Of a stretch of 64,000 bases of DNA, positions 33,482 through 44,486 are shown in pieces. This stretch comes from Parafenestella ontariensis. Taxonomy: Eukaryota; Ascomycota; Dothideomycetes; Pleosporales; Cucurbitariaceae. Location of the stretch: positions 124,001-188,000 of the forward strand of contig JAKGDA010000045.1 in the NCBI GenBank assembly GCA_021596325.1. The letters run 5' to 3'. A program made the position numbers and the translations under genes. Each line of letters begins with the position of its first letter. Position 1 is the stretch's first letter. Under the pieces are notes generated by a model. It was not told the origin of the DNA, did no database searches, and saw only the letters and a program-made list of their open reading frames with translations.

Positions 33482-36400
33482 CTACACACCCCTCCGCCCA
33501 CCAACCAACTTCATCCCCTCCCTCATCGCCTCCGTCATCTTACTAGTAAGCAACTCCTTAATCCCCTTCGCCTCCGGCCTCGGCAAAAAGCCCAGCTCAA
33601 TAAGATAGCTAATATACACACCCACCGTCTCCTCCTTGACCGCACCGCCAGCGCTCCAATCCTCGCCAGTCCAAGCTACATCTCTCCGCAACGCCTCGGC
33701 TGCATTCCTGTCATCCAGCTCAGGTGCTTTAGTATCAGCGGGCAGATCTCCTGTGACGAAATGGTAGAGTGGAAGAAGTGCGCTTTCTTCCTTCGTGCCT
33801 GAGCGGTCTGCTACGTAGGTTTCCATGTTCTTCTTCCACTCGTTGTAGGAGACTTGGGGTACGCTGTAGCCGTACGTCTCGAGGCTGCCGAGGAACTCGT
33901 TGAATGTGATGCGGGGGTGTGAGGTTATTTGCGCGACGCCGAGGGGTGGGACGGGGGGGTTGAAGGAGGATGCTACGACGACGCGGGCGACGTGTGTTAC
34001 GGGGACCATGTTGATGGTGTTGGTGATGTCCGGGCGGGATTTGAGTTGGATGCAGCCCTTGAGAATGCGGACGAGGAAGTCGTCGGTATTGGTGGTGCCG
34101 TGATCTGGGTCGCCGAGAACGTAGCCTGGGCGGATTACGCAGCCGTTGAGGCCCCTCTTGCCTGCTTGTCGGGTCAGGTACTCGGCTGCCCACTTGGACT
34201 GCCCGTAACCAGTTCCCAAACTTTTGCGGGCGGCTTCTAGGTCGTCCGCTTCCGGAACACCTGTGCCGCCTTCGGCGAGGCTCTTTTCGGATAGCTTCAC
34301 GAAGTAGTCTGTGTCGAGGACAGATGTGGAGCTGACAAGACCGAAGTTCTTGGGCTTGCCAACCGCGCACATAGCGAGGGCAGTCATTGTCGATACCACG
34401 TTAGCTCCGCGAAGACGAGAGTATGGTAGTACCCAATGCACAAGCGCACCGTTGTGAATAACCACATCGACGGAATCTGCGAGCTTATTCCAAGTGTCCG
34501 CAGCGAGGCCAAAGTTTGGTTTCTCCAGATCACCAACAAGGGGCTCCAGACGAGACTCCCAAGCATCGTCCCAGATACCGTACGCCTGGCATGTTTGGCG
34601 TACACGGTTGAGCGCTGCGTCAATATTCTGAGCACGGACCAGAAGGGTGACTTTGCCCGGCCTTGATAGAATATCTCGGAGAATGTAGGCTCCCAAGAAA
34701 CCGGTCGCGCCAGTCAAGAAGGTGTGGACTTCCTCACCTGGCTTCAGAGCTTCTCGTGTTTTGAAGTCACTTAACTGCGTGGCCAAGTCTCTTGCATCTG
34801 CTGCGTAAGCCTCATCTTCCGGGTCGTCCTCGATCGCTTCAGCAGTGTCGAGACGCAGACCGATGGGATCCATTGCCTGATCGATGTTTGCTGAAAATCC
34901 ACGCAACGTTGGATACTGGAAGATAGTGGACATGGGCACATCAATGTCCTTCCATTCTTGGCGAATTTTGAACAAAAGCTGTTGAGCGATGATGCTGTGT
35001 CCACCGAGATCGAAGAAAGAGTCGCTGCCGCCAATGCTTTCAGCTGTCACTCCTCGATCACCGAGAAGATCTGCCCAAATACCAGCCATGGTCTTCTCAG
35101 TGGGTGTCAAAGCCGCACCGAGCTGCGAAGGGCGCCTGGCACCTGCTGCTGCTAATTCCGCCGGCTCTGGGAAAGGTAGTGCTGGCCGATCGATCTTGCC
35201 GTTCGGGTTCAGCGGGAATCGAATAAGGGGGACAATGACAGATGGCACTGCATAAGCAGGCAATTTCTTCTTGAGATGTTCGCGCACGTCGTCTCGAAGA
35301 TACCTGAAACGTTTGAGTAATGTGACCAAGCTGGTGTCTTCCACGGAGTGATCGTCTTTCGCGCCACGCTCTTCGAGCCAGTCATACCATCGCTTCATCT
35401 CGGGAACAATGTAACTGACGAGGGTTGGCTCCTCGTAAGCATCGCGCTTGAGCAACGTGACGTTTTCGCGAACCAAAGGATGGGCAGAGAGATGGGAGTC
35501 GATCTCGCCAAGTTCGATACGGAAACCTCGAATCTTGACCTGCGAATCGACGCGGCCCGTGCAATGAACGTTTCCATCCGGACCATAGTGACCCAAGTCT
35601 CCAGAGCGATAGAGCCTATCCCGTGGGCCCCTGTAGAATTCTCGCCATGGCTCAGCTGCACCTTGGCTTTCCACCCTCTTCTTGTCTTCTTCTACCCACT
35701 TCTGGTTGTCTACAAACCAGTTCGCGACAAACTTGGAATTTGTCATATCAGGTAAACCCAGATATTCCTCGGCCAAACCACCTGCTCGAACGTAGATCTC
35801 GCCACTTTGACCTGGCTCGCAGATTTTGTTTCGGTCTTCGCGATCTACTACTAGTAGCTGAACGTTGTTCATTCCGCGGCCTGCTGGAATGACTTCGCCA
35901 ATGGTATCCAGGAAATCAGGGGCTTCCGTACAGCTGGGGAGCTCATAGTAACTGACAGCACGCTGTGTCTCGGTCGTTCCGTACATGTTGACGATTCGGA
36001 CGTTCGGCGCTAGATTCTGTAGTCTCCTGCAGTCTCGTTTGATCAAAAGGTCGCCAACGAAGAAAGAGTGGTGAAGGGTTGGAAATATCGCTGATGCACC
36101 TCCGACCAGGATTTGACCCATGGCGGGTGTAAGATGTGTGACCGTCGCACCATACTTGCGCATCCACTCAGCAAGCTTCTCGTGCTGGATGTCCTCTTTG
36201 CTGGGTACAAGCAACTGTGCGCCGAGAAACAGTGGAGTGAAGATATCTCGTTGGATTGGGTCGTGTGCGATGCCGGAAAGCATGGTGAACCTGTCATTCT
36301 CAGACAGACCAAATGTCTCGGCCATCCAAGGGAAGTAGTGAGTCAGCGAAAAGTGCCGTCCCTTAACGCCCTTTGGCTTTCCTTCTGAGCCCGATGTGAA

Positions 36401-37072
36401 TGAAAGTGTCGGTGTCGAGTCTGGTCCGACGAGCACGCCCGGCAGCTCTGTCTTGAGCTTCTGCTGCTCTTCCAACACATCCTTGCCGTCCTTGACTCCT
36501 CCGACTAGTGTGCCATCGTCCTTTAGCTCGAGCGCTGGAATTTCGGTCCTCAGCTGCAGGTTTTCCTTGACATAGTCGCGCACTTGGTCAGAGAGAGGCC
36601 CCGCTTCTCGAGTGGCCTCGTCAATGACAACAAGGGCGCGCGGCTGGGAGACTTCGAGATAGATGCATTGGCGGTCTGGAGGATATCTGGCGTTCCATTA
36701 GTAGCCATTTGGAGATCAATTGGGGTGGTGGACGCACAATGGGTCCAGCACTGAGAAGGTGGCTCCTGCCGCCAGCACAGCCATAATAGCTACCACGAGG
36801 TCCACGCCTCGGTGGGCGAAGATCATGACCACTTCGCCTCTCTGTATGCCATTCTGCACGAGATGGTGCGATAGTACTGAGGTGGCCTCAAATATGTGCT
36901 TGTATGTGAACTTGCGCTCTGGTGTCCGGCCTGTAGCCGTCTCCACGACACATGGCCGCTCGGGATGCTGGCGGGCATTTTTGGCGAATATCTCGTGGAT
37001 TGGTCCTTTGAAGTCAGACCATTGAAGGTCCGCGGTGGGATCGGGAATCTCTCCTTTAGTAAGGGAAGCCAT
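33482..37072 (-). CDS. lys2: L-2-aminoadipate reductase large subunit
   Basis: Two exons, 37072-36738 and 36686-33482, give 1,179 residues, close to other fungal Lys2. The intron is 51 nt (GTGCGT...CGCCAG). Order: adenylation domain (TLSFTSGSEGKPKGVKGRH, NMYGTTETQRAVSY, YRSGDLGHYGPDGNVHCTGR), carrier domain with FFDLGGHS (Ser676 takes phosphopantetheine), and NADPH-dependent thioester reductase (FLTGATGFLGAYILRD near residue 770). The enzyme activates 2-aminoadipate, loads it on the carrier and reduces it to the semialdehyde in fungal lysine synthesis. A PPTase (Lys5) must activate it; none is in this window. An in-frame ATG at 37156 would add 28 residues, but ATG 37072 (MASLTKGEIPDP) fits the family. 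Confidence 0.95.
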
Positions 37073-37602
37073 TGTCGCGTGCAATGGGTGTGGAAGAGCC
37101 GAGGGAGATGTTTCGCGGGGCGGTTGCGACTGTGCGCGAGTGGTATATGATTTCAAGATGGCTCAATTGATGGGTTGTCTGCTAGATAGATGAGTGTTGC
37201 AGACAGTCGAAGCTCATCCCTCTATGAGGCTTGCAGGAGAGAACAGCGACAGCAATGGGTAAACTCAAACGTGACGCATAGGTCAAATTGAATCGCCTAT
37301 GCGACATCGGGACGGACCCCCACCAGCGAGTGTGGGATCTTCAGCCCTACGCTAAGCATGCACCTCCTGCGCCAAACCTCCGCCCGGGTGCGACGCGTCA
37401 CTAGGGGTCTGGAAATCATTGCGACCACTAACTTTTTGTACCGTCTCGTCGCTCCTTCAGGGTATCGTGTTGTCCAGATTCGGCCATTGTCTTGGATTTC
37501 AGTCAGTTCTACTTGTGCCACGGCCTTGCTTCAGAACGCATGCCGTCAATGGAGCGATAGCCCCCTCTCCGCTCCTTTTTACACTTCCCCCTCGACCTCA
37601 CC
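37073..37602. promoter_or_regulatory. LYS2 / type II membrane protein shared promoter
   Basis: A 530-bp region between divergent starts. TGACGC occurs at about 37,272 and, inverted, at 37,395. These resemble but do not match the Gcn4/CPC1 site TGACTCA, so control by amino-acid starvation is only a guess. Confidence 0.4.
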
Positions 37603-39531
37603 ATGCCTGTGCAACGGACCCTTTTTGGCCGGCCGGTCACGCTTCAGATGCCGCCGCGGCGATTCCAGGTCCTCGTCGTTTTTGTTGTCTTCATCGTCGT
37701 CAATCTGACCCTCTACGGACCTCCGTCGCGCGAAAGCCTACCAACCTACGAAGAGGTAGCCGACGCTGTCAAGCACCCGCATGTGCCTGATCTGGGCGAG
37801 CTCCCTGCCGTACCCAACCCATTTGGAGACTCGGTGCACAAACCCCCCATTCAGCCCAACAGCACTAGCACGAGTTCATACCGCGCCATCGAATGGCTCA
37901 GCGACTTCAAGTGGCGCAACCCCTTCTCCTCGTCCATTACACTTGACGAGAACCGCGCCGTGCTTCCCCCTCTACGCGAACGACCGCCCATCTACACCTA
38001 CTACGATGCGCCGAAGAAGCAGGACAAGAAGATCTCCGAGGCGGAGAACAGGCTGATTCTGGCATGGAGACGTGCGTGGTGGGCGCAAGGCTTCAAGCCG
38101 CAGGTGCTGTCCCGCGCCGAAGCTATGCAGCACCCACAATACCAGCTCTTCCAGGGCATGAAGCTGGGTTCAAAGGTCGAATTCGAGCTTATGCGCTGGC
38201 TGGCCTGGGGCCATATGGGCGGAGGCATTCTCGCCAATTGGCTAGCACTGCCTATGGCAGAGTACGAAAACCCAATGTTGGCCTTCCTGCGGCGGAACGA
38301 GTATCCCAAGCTGTCGAGGATCCAATCTCTCGACAATGCCGTCTTCTTTGGGGAAGGCACATCCGTCGATGATGCAATTAAGAAGGTCATGGCCAATCAA
38401 CTCCTGAAGAACGTGACTGCGAACCTAGATAAGATCACACAGCTGGCGAAGAAGGAAGGTGGAGCAGTCGTGAACCTCGTGGATGCCAAAGATATTGCAG
38501 TCGATGCGAAGGCTAACGGCGTCGCATCTTACACTATGGGCACGCTCAACAACAAGTACAAGACGGTCGGCGACAAGTTTACCAACACGACACGAGCTGA
38601 AGGTCTTGACCTTCTCGCGAACTTGGTCAACTCGCATCTCCACCTGACGTTCCAGGAGCAACACCCAGAGGGCGTTGTAATCGTTAAACCGCTCCCCGAA
38701 CACACGACTGCCCTGATGCACGAAGCTACCGACATCGCCCGCAACCTGACCCAGTGTCCAACCTCGCCCATTCCCAAATCCTGCCCGCCTAATCGGCCCA
38801 AGTGCAAACCCTGCGATGCAAATAAACCGATGAAGCTCCAGGAGTTTCCAGAGTTCGTCAACACGACCAAGTTCTTCTCCGTCGGAACCGTTCCGCATCC
38901 ATACACACTTACCTCGTTACACTATACCCGTGATACCCTGGACAGCAACTTCCTTCGCAACAACGCAAAGCGCGACCTGTGGATCGGGGAGCTGACTCGC
39001 AAATCCATCCCAAAGGAGCATACTGAAGAGTACCGTGTAGTGCAGTTCAAGGAGCTCGTAGCTGCCGCACCGGCACACACGCTCTGGCTGACTGCCGAGC
39101 GCATTACCCAACACGATCTAGACTGGATCTTCGGCTTCGACCTGCCTCAGATCTCTTCCGCCACAAAGGAACCCAGCTCACCCAGCAACGAGTCCGAACT
39201 TATTATTTTCCCACACCCCGGCCCACCAGAACCCATTGAAGGCCAGCAAGTACCGGATGAGAAGTGGATCAAGAGGGAAGAGGAGCGCCTCAGGAGAGCG
39301 AGAGATGCGATCAAAAGTAAAGACAGGAACATGAAGACTGTTGTATTAGCGGTGGAGCAATGGAATCTGGCCGACACCGAAGTTTGGAAGTTTTCTCGTG
39401 CGTACTCGGCTAGAAGACGCATGGAGAGGAAGAAGTGGGAAGAAGACGAGCAGAAGTTTGCGGGCAGTGAGAAGAAAGCTGGTGTAAGGCCTGGAGAAGG
39501 CGGTGGTGGGCGGTGGTTGGACGGACGATAG
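37603..39531 (+). CDS. type II membrane protein of unknown function
   Basis: A single exon of 642 residues. A short basic cytosolic N-terminus (MPPRRFQ) precedes one transmembrane helix (VLVVFVVFIVVNLTLYG, residues about 23-40). A large lumenal domain with several N-glycosylation sequons follows (NST, NVT, NTT, NLT, NES). Recognisable segments are ILAWRRAWWAQGFKPQVL, ELMRWLAWGHMGGGILANW and SVGTVPHPYTLTSLHYTRD. A Cys-rich insert (CPTSPIPKSCPPNRPKCKPC) lies mid-way. The topology is that of a Golgi glycosyltransferase, and AWRRAWWAQGF resembles the start of lumenal sugar-transferase folds, but no DXD motif is clear. The tail is charged and Gly-rich. Confidence 0.8.
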   Translation: MPVQRTLFGRPVTLQMPPRRFQVLVVFVVFIVVNLTLYGPPSRESLPTYEEVADAVKHPHVPDLGELPAVPNPFGDSVHKPPIQPNSTSTSSYRAIEWLSDFKWRNPFSSSITLDENRAVLPPLRERPPIYTYYDAPKKQDKKISEAENRLILAWRRAWWAQGFKPQVLSRAEAMQHPQYQLFQGMKLGSKVEFELMRWLAWGHMGGGILANWLALPMAEYENPMLAFLRRNEYPKLSRIQSLDNAVFFGEGTSVDDAIKKVMANQLLKNVTANLDKITQLAKKEGGAVVNLVDAKDIAVDAKANGVASYTMGTLNNKYKTVGDKFTNTTRAEGLDLLANLVNSHLHLTFQEQHPEGVVIVKPLPEHTTALMHEATDIARNLTQCPTSPIPKSCPPNRPKCKPCDANKPMKLQEFPEFVNTTKFFSVGTVPHPYTLTSLHYTRDTLDSNFLRNNAKRDLWIGELTRKSIPKEHTEEYRVVQFKELVAAAPAHTLWLTAERITQHDLDWIFGFDLPQISSATKEPSSPSNESELIIFPHPGPPEPIEGQQVPDEKWIKREEERLRRARDAIKSKDRNMKTVVLAVEQWNLADTEVWKFSRAYSARRRMERKKWEEDEQKFAGSEKKAGVRPGEGGGGRWLDGR

Positions 39532-40732
39532 GAGTCTGGTATTTGGAGTCACTGGGGTTTGGGCGTTTCGGGGATCATGTTAAGGTGTGTATCATAGAAC
39601 TGTATGCTAAGTAGCTAATCTGTAAATACCACAATGCCTGCTGGCATTGCTGCATGGATTTCGCTGACGAGGGAATACCTTGGCTGCTCCTCAGCAATCA
39701 CGAGCAAACATCTACTTATGTTAGTATATGAGTAGCTAACTATGCCCTCCTATACCAGACATCGACCTATTATAAAGCTCTTAAATTTTGAGTAGGCTAA
39801 GACAGCCGAAAGAGGCTACGGCTAAACCTTCCTTCCACCACGCAAGCTCGACGACCACCACTCACCATAAGCAATTCACCACAGTTCATAATGCAGTGAA
39901 CGAACCGCACCTCTCAAAGCTATAAGCGACATCCTAGACCTAGTCGTGTCGGTGAGCAGGCTGCAATCAGGATGTAACGGGTTAGCCCGCGCATCCTGGC
40001 GGGCGGCTGCCTGCAGGACCGTCAGCCTGATGTACCTTTTACGCCGAGCACTTCTGATATCTTTCAACTTTCACCCAGCAGCGTTTGTATCTCACTTTCC
40101 CCTCTCTTTTCGTCGGCGTTTTAGATGACGTTTTGTTTGTTGCTAAATCTCGATTATATTTCTCGGTTTTGAAACTACTGCCCTGTATCTCGATTGCGTG
40201 CATGCGTAGCATGTAAAGGCCAAGATTAGCGTTGACGTCGCTTTATAGAGATCTAAAAGGTGGTTATAAGGCGCTTGGAGCCAGTAAGAGGGCTGTTATT
40301 GCAAAAGTGCTCATCGTGAGCGAAACCTCGCCAGACCTTGGGACGCTTTGCCTTCAACAACCACAACCACGCAACGACGCGCACGGATACCGACCTCAAA
40401 CGTCCTCCGCACATTTCTCATCGCTCAGTGAATATCTACGCGCAGCCACCGAAACAAGCTGCGCTTAGACCACCTGGTCTCCGCAACACCAACCTGCCGT
40501 GAGAGTGAAAGCTGGCTCATCTTCGGCTACGCCAATTGCGTCACGTATCCGTCCCTGACAAGATATAAAAATCGCATCCAAAACGCCTGACTTGCTCCAT
40601 CCCCACCACAGAAGCTCCTCCACTACTCAACTCAACCATTTTACACACTCCCGCCCGCCATCCACCCTCAACCACATCTACGAACACAAACAACCCATCA
40701 CCCAACACCCATCTTCTATTATTCTCAACACC
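39532..40732. other. 1.2-kb intergenic stretch with a small AT-rich islet
   Basis: About 39,715-39,830 is richer in TA dinucleotides (TTAGTATATGAGTAGCTAAC and similar), reminiscent of RIP-mutated DNA but too short to identify an element. No ORF is supported. The last 150 bases are a CA-rich leader. Confidence 0.45.
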
Positions 40733-42467
40733 ATGTCCAAAAGCTGCATAATCTGCGGCGGCGACGAAACCGAAGGCGAGCTCCTCGTCGAAGCCCCATG
40801 CGGCGCCCACTGGGTCTGCGCCGACGACATCGCGAGTTTCTTCGAGCGCGCCACCGCGAACGAGAGCTTGTTCCCGCCGAAATGCTGTGGCCAGATGTTC
40901 ATGCTGCAGGAGTATGAAGACTATATCCCCTTTGAAACGGCGTGGGCGTATCAGGTCAAGGAGCAGGGCGAGTATGCGGTCTTGGCAAAGTGAGTACAGT
41001 AGGGTCGTTTAGGTTGTGTTTGGTGCTAACTGACTTGACTGAAGGTTTCGCGTCTATTGCGCCAATCCGCCTTGTGCTAAGTTCTTGCATCCGTCGTCGC
41101 ATGTGGAGGATCCGGAGACGAAGATCACTTATGCTATTTGTGAGAGTGAGGACTGTGGCAAATTAACGTGTTGTTCGTGCAAGACGCTGCTTGAGCATGG
41201 GACGCAGGGCCACACGTGTCAGCAGGACGAGGACGCGAAGAAGTTTAGGGAGATTGTGACTGAGAAGGGGTATCAGGAGTGCTCTGTCTGCGGCGCGACG
41301 GTGGAGTTAGCAGAGGCTTGCAACCACATCACTTGTGAATGCGGTCACGACTTCTGCTACATCTGCGGCAAAGACTGGTCCGGTTTACACGGCTGCCCTC
41401 ACTACGGCCCGGCAACATACGACGAAGAGGGCTACAACCAAGACGGCTTTCATCGCGACACAGGGCTCAATCGCGAGGGCTTGACGCGCCGCCAGGACAT
41501 TGCTCGCGCTCGTGGTGAGGTGGATCCTGAGGAAGAAGATGAAATTGAGGACGACGGGGAAGATGACGACCCGGATTGGGATGTACTGCAGCATTTGGCG
41601 CCTGAGCAACGCGTGGCGATTAATGTGCTGCAGGGCGAGGCGAGGGAAGATGCGTTGGATCAGCATCGCATTGAGCTGATGGAGACGCAGGGGATTACGT
41701 TCAATCAGGGACAGCCTCAGCCACAGCCAGATGATGACGATGAAGAAGAGGAGGACGCAGAAGAAGGTGCAGATGATGACGGTGAGGATGATGATGGCAA
41801 TGCAGACGGCGACAACGGCGAGGAAGATGAAGACGAAGATGAAGCCGAAACCGAAGGCGCATCCTTTGACTTCGTGAGAATAATCCCAGACTTCGACAAC
41901 GACGAGGACCCTTCCATGCAATGGCACGGCGCAGACACCGACGAATCCGATGACCATGACTTGCCCGCTCTCCTCCCCGTTGACGACCAGCCCGAAGACA
42001 ACGCCGTCGATCCCACACCCGTGCTAGACGAGGATACAGGGGCTCGTTTTGATCAGCTCCAAGATGACCTCATCTCTCTACTCGCCGAAGCAGACGACGC
42101 AGCAGATTGGCCCGCCAACGCCCTGCCCGGCCAAACCGATCAAGCCGCACATGAAGTCGACGATGATGAAACCGCCGAGGGCAGGTCAAGGCGCTCGTCT
42201 ATTGAGTCTGAGACCGTGGATGTCGGTGCCGACGTTGACGACCGTCTGCCAGAGGACTTCGCCGACGAGCATCAAGAGCACGCTGAGCGTCCTGAAGCGG
42301 ATCATCGCGCTTCTTGGTCAAGTGAAGACGACGAGGTGCGGCCTGCGACGCCTATGGATGTTGACGCGCCCGCTGAGCAGGCAGTGCAGGAGGCGAAGGA
42401 AGTTCGGCACCCACTTCAGGTAGTGCAAGCACCGCCTGGTGCGTGGGTGGATGGGGAGAAATTGTAG
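40733..42467 (+). CDS. RBR-type E3 ubiquitin ligase with acidic tail
   Basis: Exons 40733-40989 and 41045-42467 (intron 55 nt) give 559 residues. A RING1-like Cys/His segment (CIICGGDETEG, APCGAHWVC, PPKCCGQMF) is followed by the IBR (YCANPPCAKFLHPSSH, CESEDCGKLTCCSCKTLL, GHTC). RING2 is CSVCGATVELAEACNHITC and CGHDFCYICGKDW. Cys178 in EACNH is the expected catalytic cysteine that accepts ubiquitin from the E2. The C-terminal 330 residues are disordered and very acidic (runs of Asp/Glu between 41,730 and 41,860). Fungal RBR genes of this layout are numerous; the substrate is unknown. Confidence 0.88.
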
Positions 42468-42799
42468 GGTCGTTCGCTTTGGATTTCGCGCGAGGTAGGG
42501 GGGTAAGATAGCTAAGCGCTATTTGGGGGGTGTATACGAGATGGTTTACTCGCCGCAGGAAGCGGTCGAATGCAAGATGGATCGAGACATGTATAGTTTC
42601 TACTTGGGATGGAAGTAGCAAATTTGACCTGAGGATAACAAGACGGTGTGATATGATCAAATTGAGCAACTCGATTGTGAATCACATATACCTACCGTCC
42701 ACCTTACAACATAAGCACAACATATTACCTCGTCTCCAATACTACTCTCATGGCAGAATTGTCCTCCGAACACAAGTAAGGATAGTGGCACGATGACAC
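42468..42799. other. convergent intergenic region
   Basis: 3' flanks of the RBR gene and the F-box/zinc-knuckle gene. Nothing else seen. Confidence 0.6.
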
Positions 42800-44308
42800 T
42801 CATGAAAACCCCGACTTTGCCATTCCCCCACACCCCTCCTCCTCATCAGACCAATTCCCCTCATCGCACTTATTCCCAGCATGCCCATCCACCCCACAAA
42901 CATAACACACAAAACCAGGCACAATATACTTAGCCGGCAATGCGGGACGGCCGTCCGCAATTCTCCCCAGTGCCGTCGTCTGATACAACCTCTCTTCCAA
43001 ACTACACTGTACCTCGCAGCGCGTCCACTCCACGACCTGCCGAGTCTTCACCTTCTCTACCAGCGCCGAGTGGCGATAGCCATAGCGATACGGGGGCCAG
43101 AGGCGTTCTTCGTCCGAGTTGATTACTTCCTGTCGCAGGTCGAATTCTGCGTAGGCGGCGGTGAGATCAGCTGTATCTGTGAGGTTCCAGTGGATGAGGC
43201 GGTCGTGGTCCCAGAAGAGGAGGCCGATGCTGAGATACCAGCGGGCGTAGGTGAGGCGGGGTACTCTGTGGTCGCCAGTGATTGACGTGTAGATTAGCCA
43301 GCCGTGGTTCCTGAGCTGCGTTATAACCTGGGAGACCCCTGATGGATGACACGGGTCGGCGGGGTCTACCGTCCACGGCGGTTGAGGTTGACGGTGTTGG
43401 CGCCACACCACGGCCGCTCTCGAGAGGCCGAGGGGAACTGCAAAGGAGTCTGTAATCTTGAGGTAGTTTCGAAAGTACAACGACTTCTCGGATAGATATT
43501 CCAACGACGTATACCTTTTATCGATTACCGTGTACATGGTGTGGTGACCGTGGTGTTTACACGCTTCAAAAAAGTATTCCACAGACACGGCGGATTCGAC
43601 CTGCCACGGTCTCAGGCCTCTCAAGAACGTGGCAGGGAACTCGCTGGACCTACCGTGGCCGTGGTGAGGAAACTTCAGCCGTAGCTGATAGTAGATTTTG
43701 ATGATGTACAGACTACATGCAATCCGTGTGTGTTCGGTGGGTGAGAGGACGACAGGGGTAGCTACTACGTGAGGATTCACAAAGGCGTCCATAGCGGTGT
43801 GCATACCGTGAGCGACTAGCTCAACTGCTGTATTCACCTCCGTTGAAACGTCAATGAGGCCTTCAAGGGTCTCGAGGGGGTCGTCATTGTTGGCCAGAAC
43901 GCGGGGGTATCTCAAATGCCACTGCAGAAGATCCGTGTTGCGTAGGACATCTAGCGTCTTTGCAGAATCGAAGGTTGCGTCACTGACATTGTGTAGGGCC
44001 CAAGAGACGCGCAGGAGACTTGCGATTGGAGGCGGTAGCTGCGCAAGTATACCTTGCAAGACAGTCTCTGGATAGCAAAGGAACAAACCTCTGGCATATG
44101 GGCTCAATTGAAGCAGCCTGCCGATGGAGACGAAGTCGCACTTGCACAATATCTAGCGTGTCAAGTCAGCACTTACCTTGGGACTACGGTGGATATTGGT
44201 GAGTCGGACGAGCAATTGCAGCTCTGCTGGTAGCTTTGTAAACGGAAACGTGGGTCTCATCTGCCGTCTCAAGCGACGGTTAGCCTTCTGTGTAGCAGTT
44301 CGTGGCAT
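42800..44308 (-). CDS. F-box protein with C-terminal CCHC zinc knuckle
   Basis: Exon 1 is 44308-44210 and exon 2 is 44152-42800, giving 483 residues. The join produces LPAELQLL/ILCKCDFVSIGRLLQLS, a good F-box. The inferred 57-nt intron has donor GTCCGA, branch GCTGAC and acceptor CGCTAG. A stronger GTAAGT donor lies 33 nt further in, but would leave a 24-nt intron and break the F-box. The middle contains helical repeats without known domain. Near the C-terminus CYVCGVDGHAGNKC is a CX2CX4HX4C zinc knuckle, suggesting RNA or single-stranded nucleic-acid binding, followed by an acidic patch. The start ATG lies 178 bp from that of CHS5 on the other strand. Confidence 0.72.
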
Positions 44309-44486
44309 TTTCAAGAGGTTGGACGTTGGTGGAAGAGGGACGGTGGATGCCTAGCCTGGAGAAGCCATGGCTCCTCCCATCGGCATTTCTTCGGGTCGCT
44401 GTGGATAGCCAGGAACGCGGGAGCTTCAGCTTTCCCCAGAAACACACGTCTCCAGTACACAGCTTGCTCGCCTTCTCTCACACAAA

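Noticed and set aside
39715..39830. AT-rich islet as a transposon relic
   Set aside because: Too short, no terminal repeats or target duplication visible.
41385..41957. 190-codon minus-strand open frame rich in Ile, Val and Phe
   Set aside because: Antisense of the Asp/Glu-rich tail of the RBR gene; GAT/GAA codons read backwards give ATC/TTC.
44153..44176. 24-nt intron with perfect GTAAGT...CTAG ends
   Set aside because: Too short for known fungal splicing, and it leaves extra residues that spoil the F-box; the 57-nt alternative is preferred.
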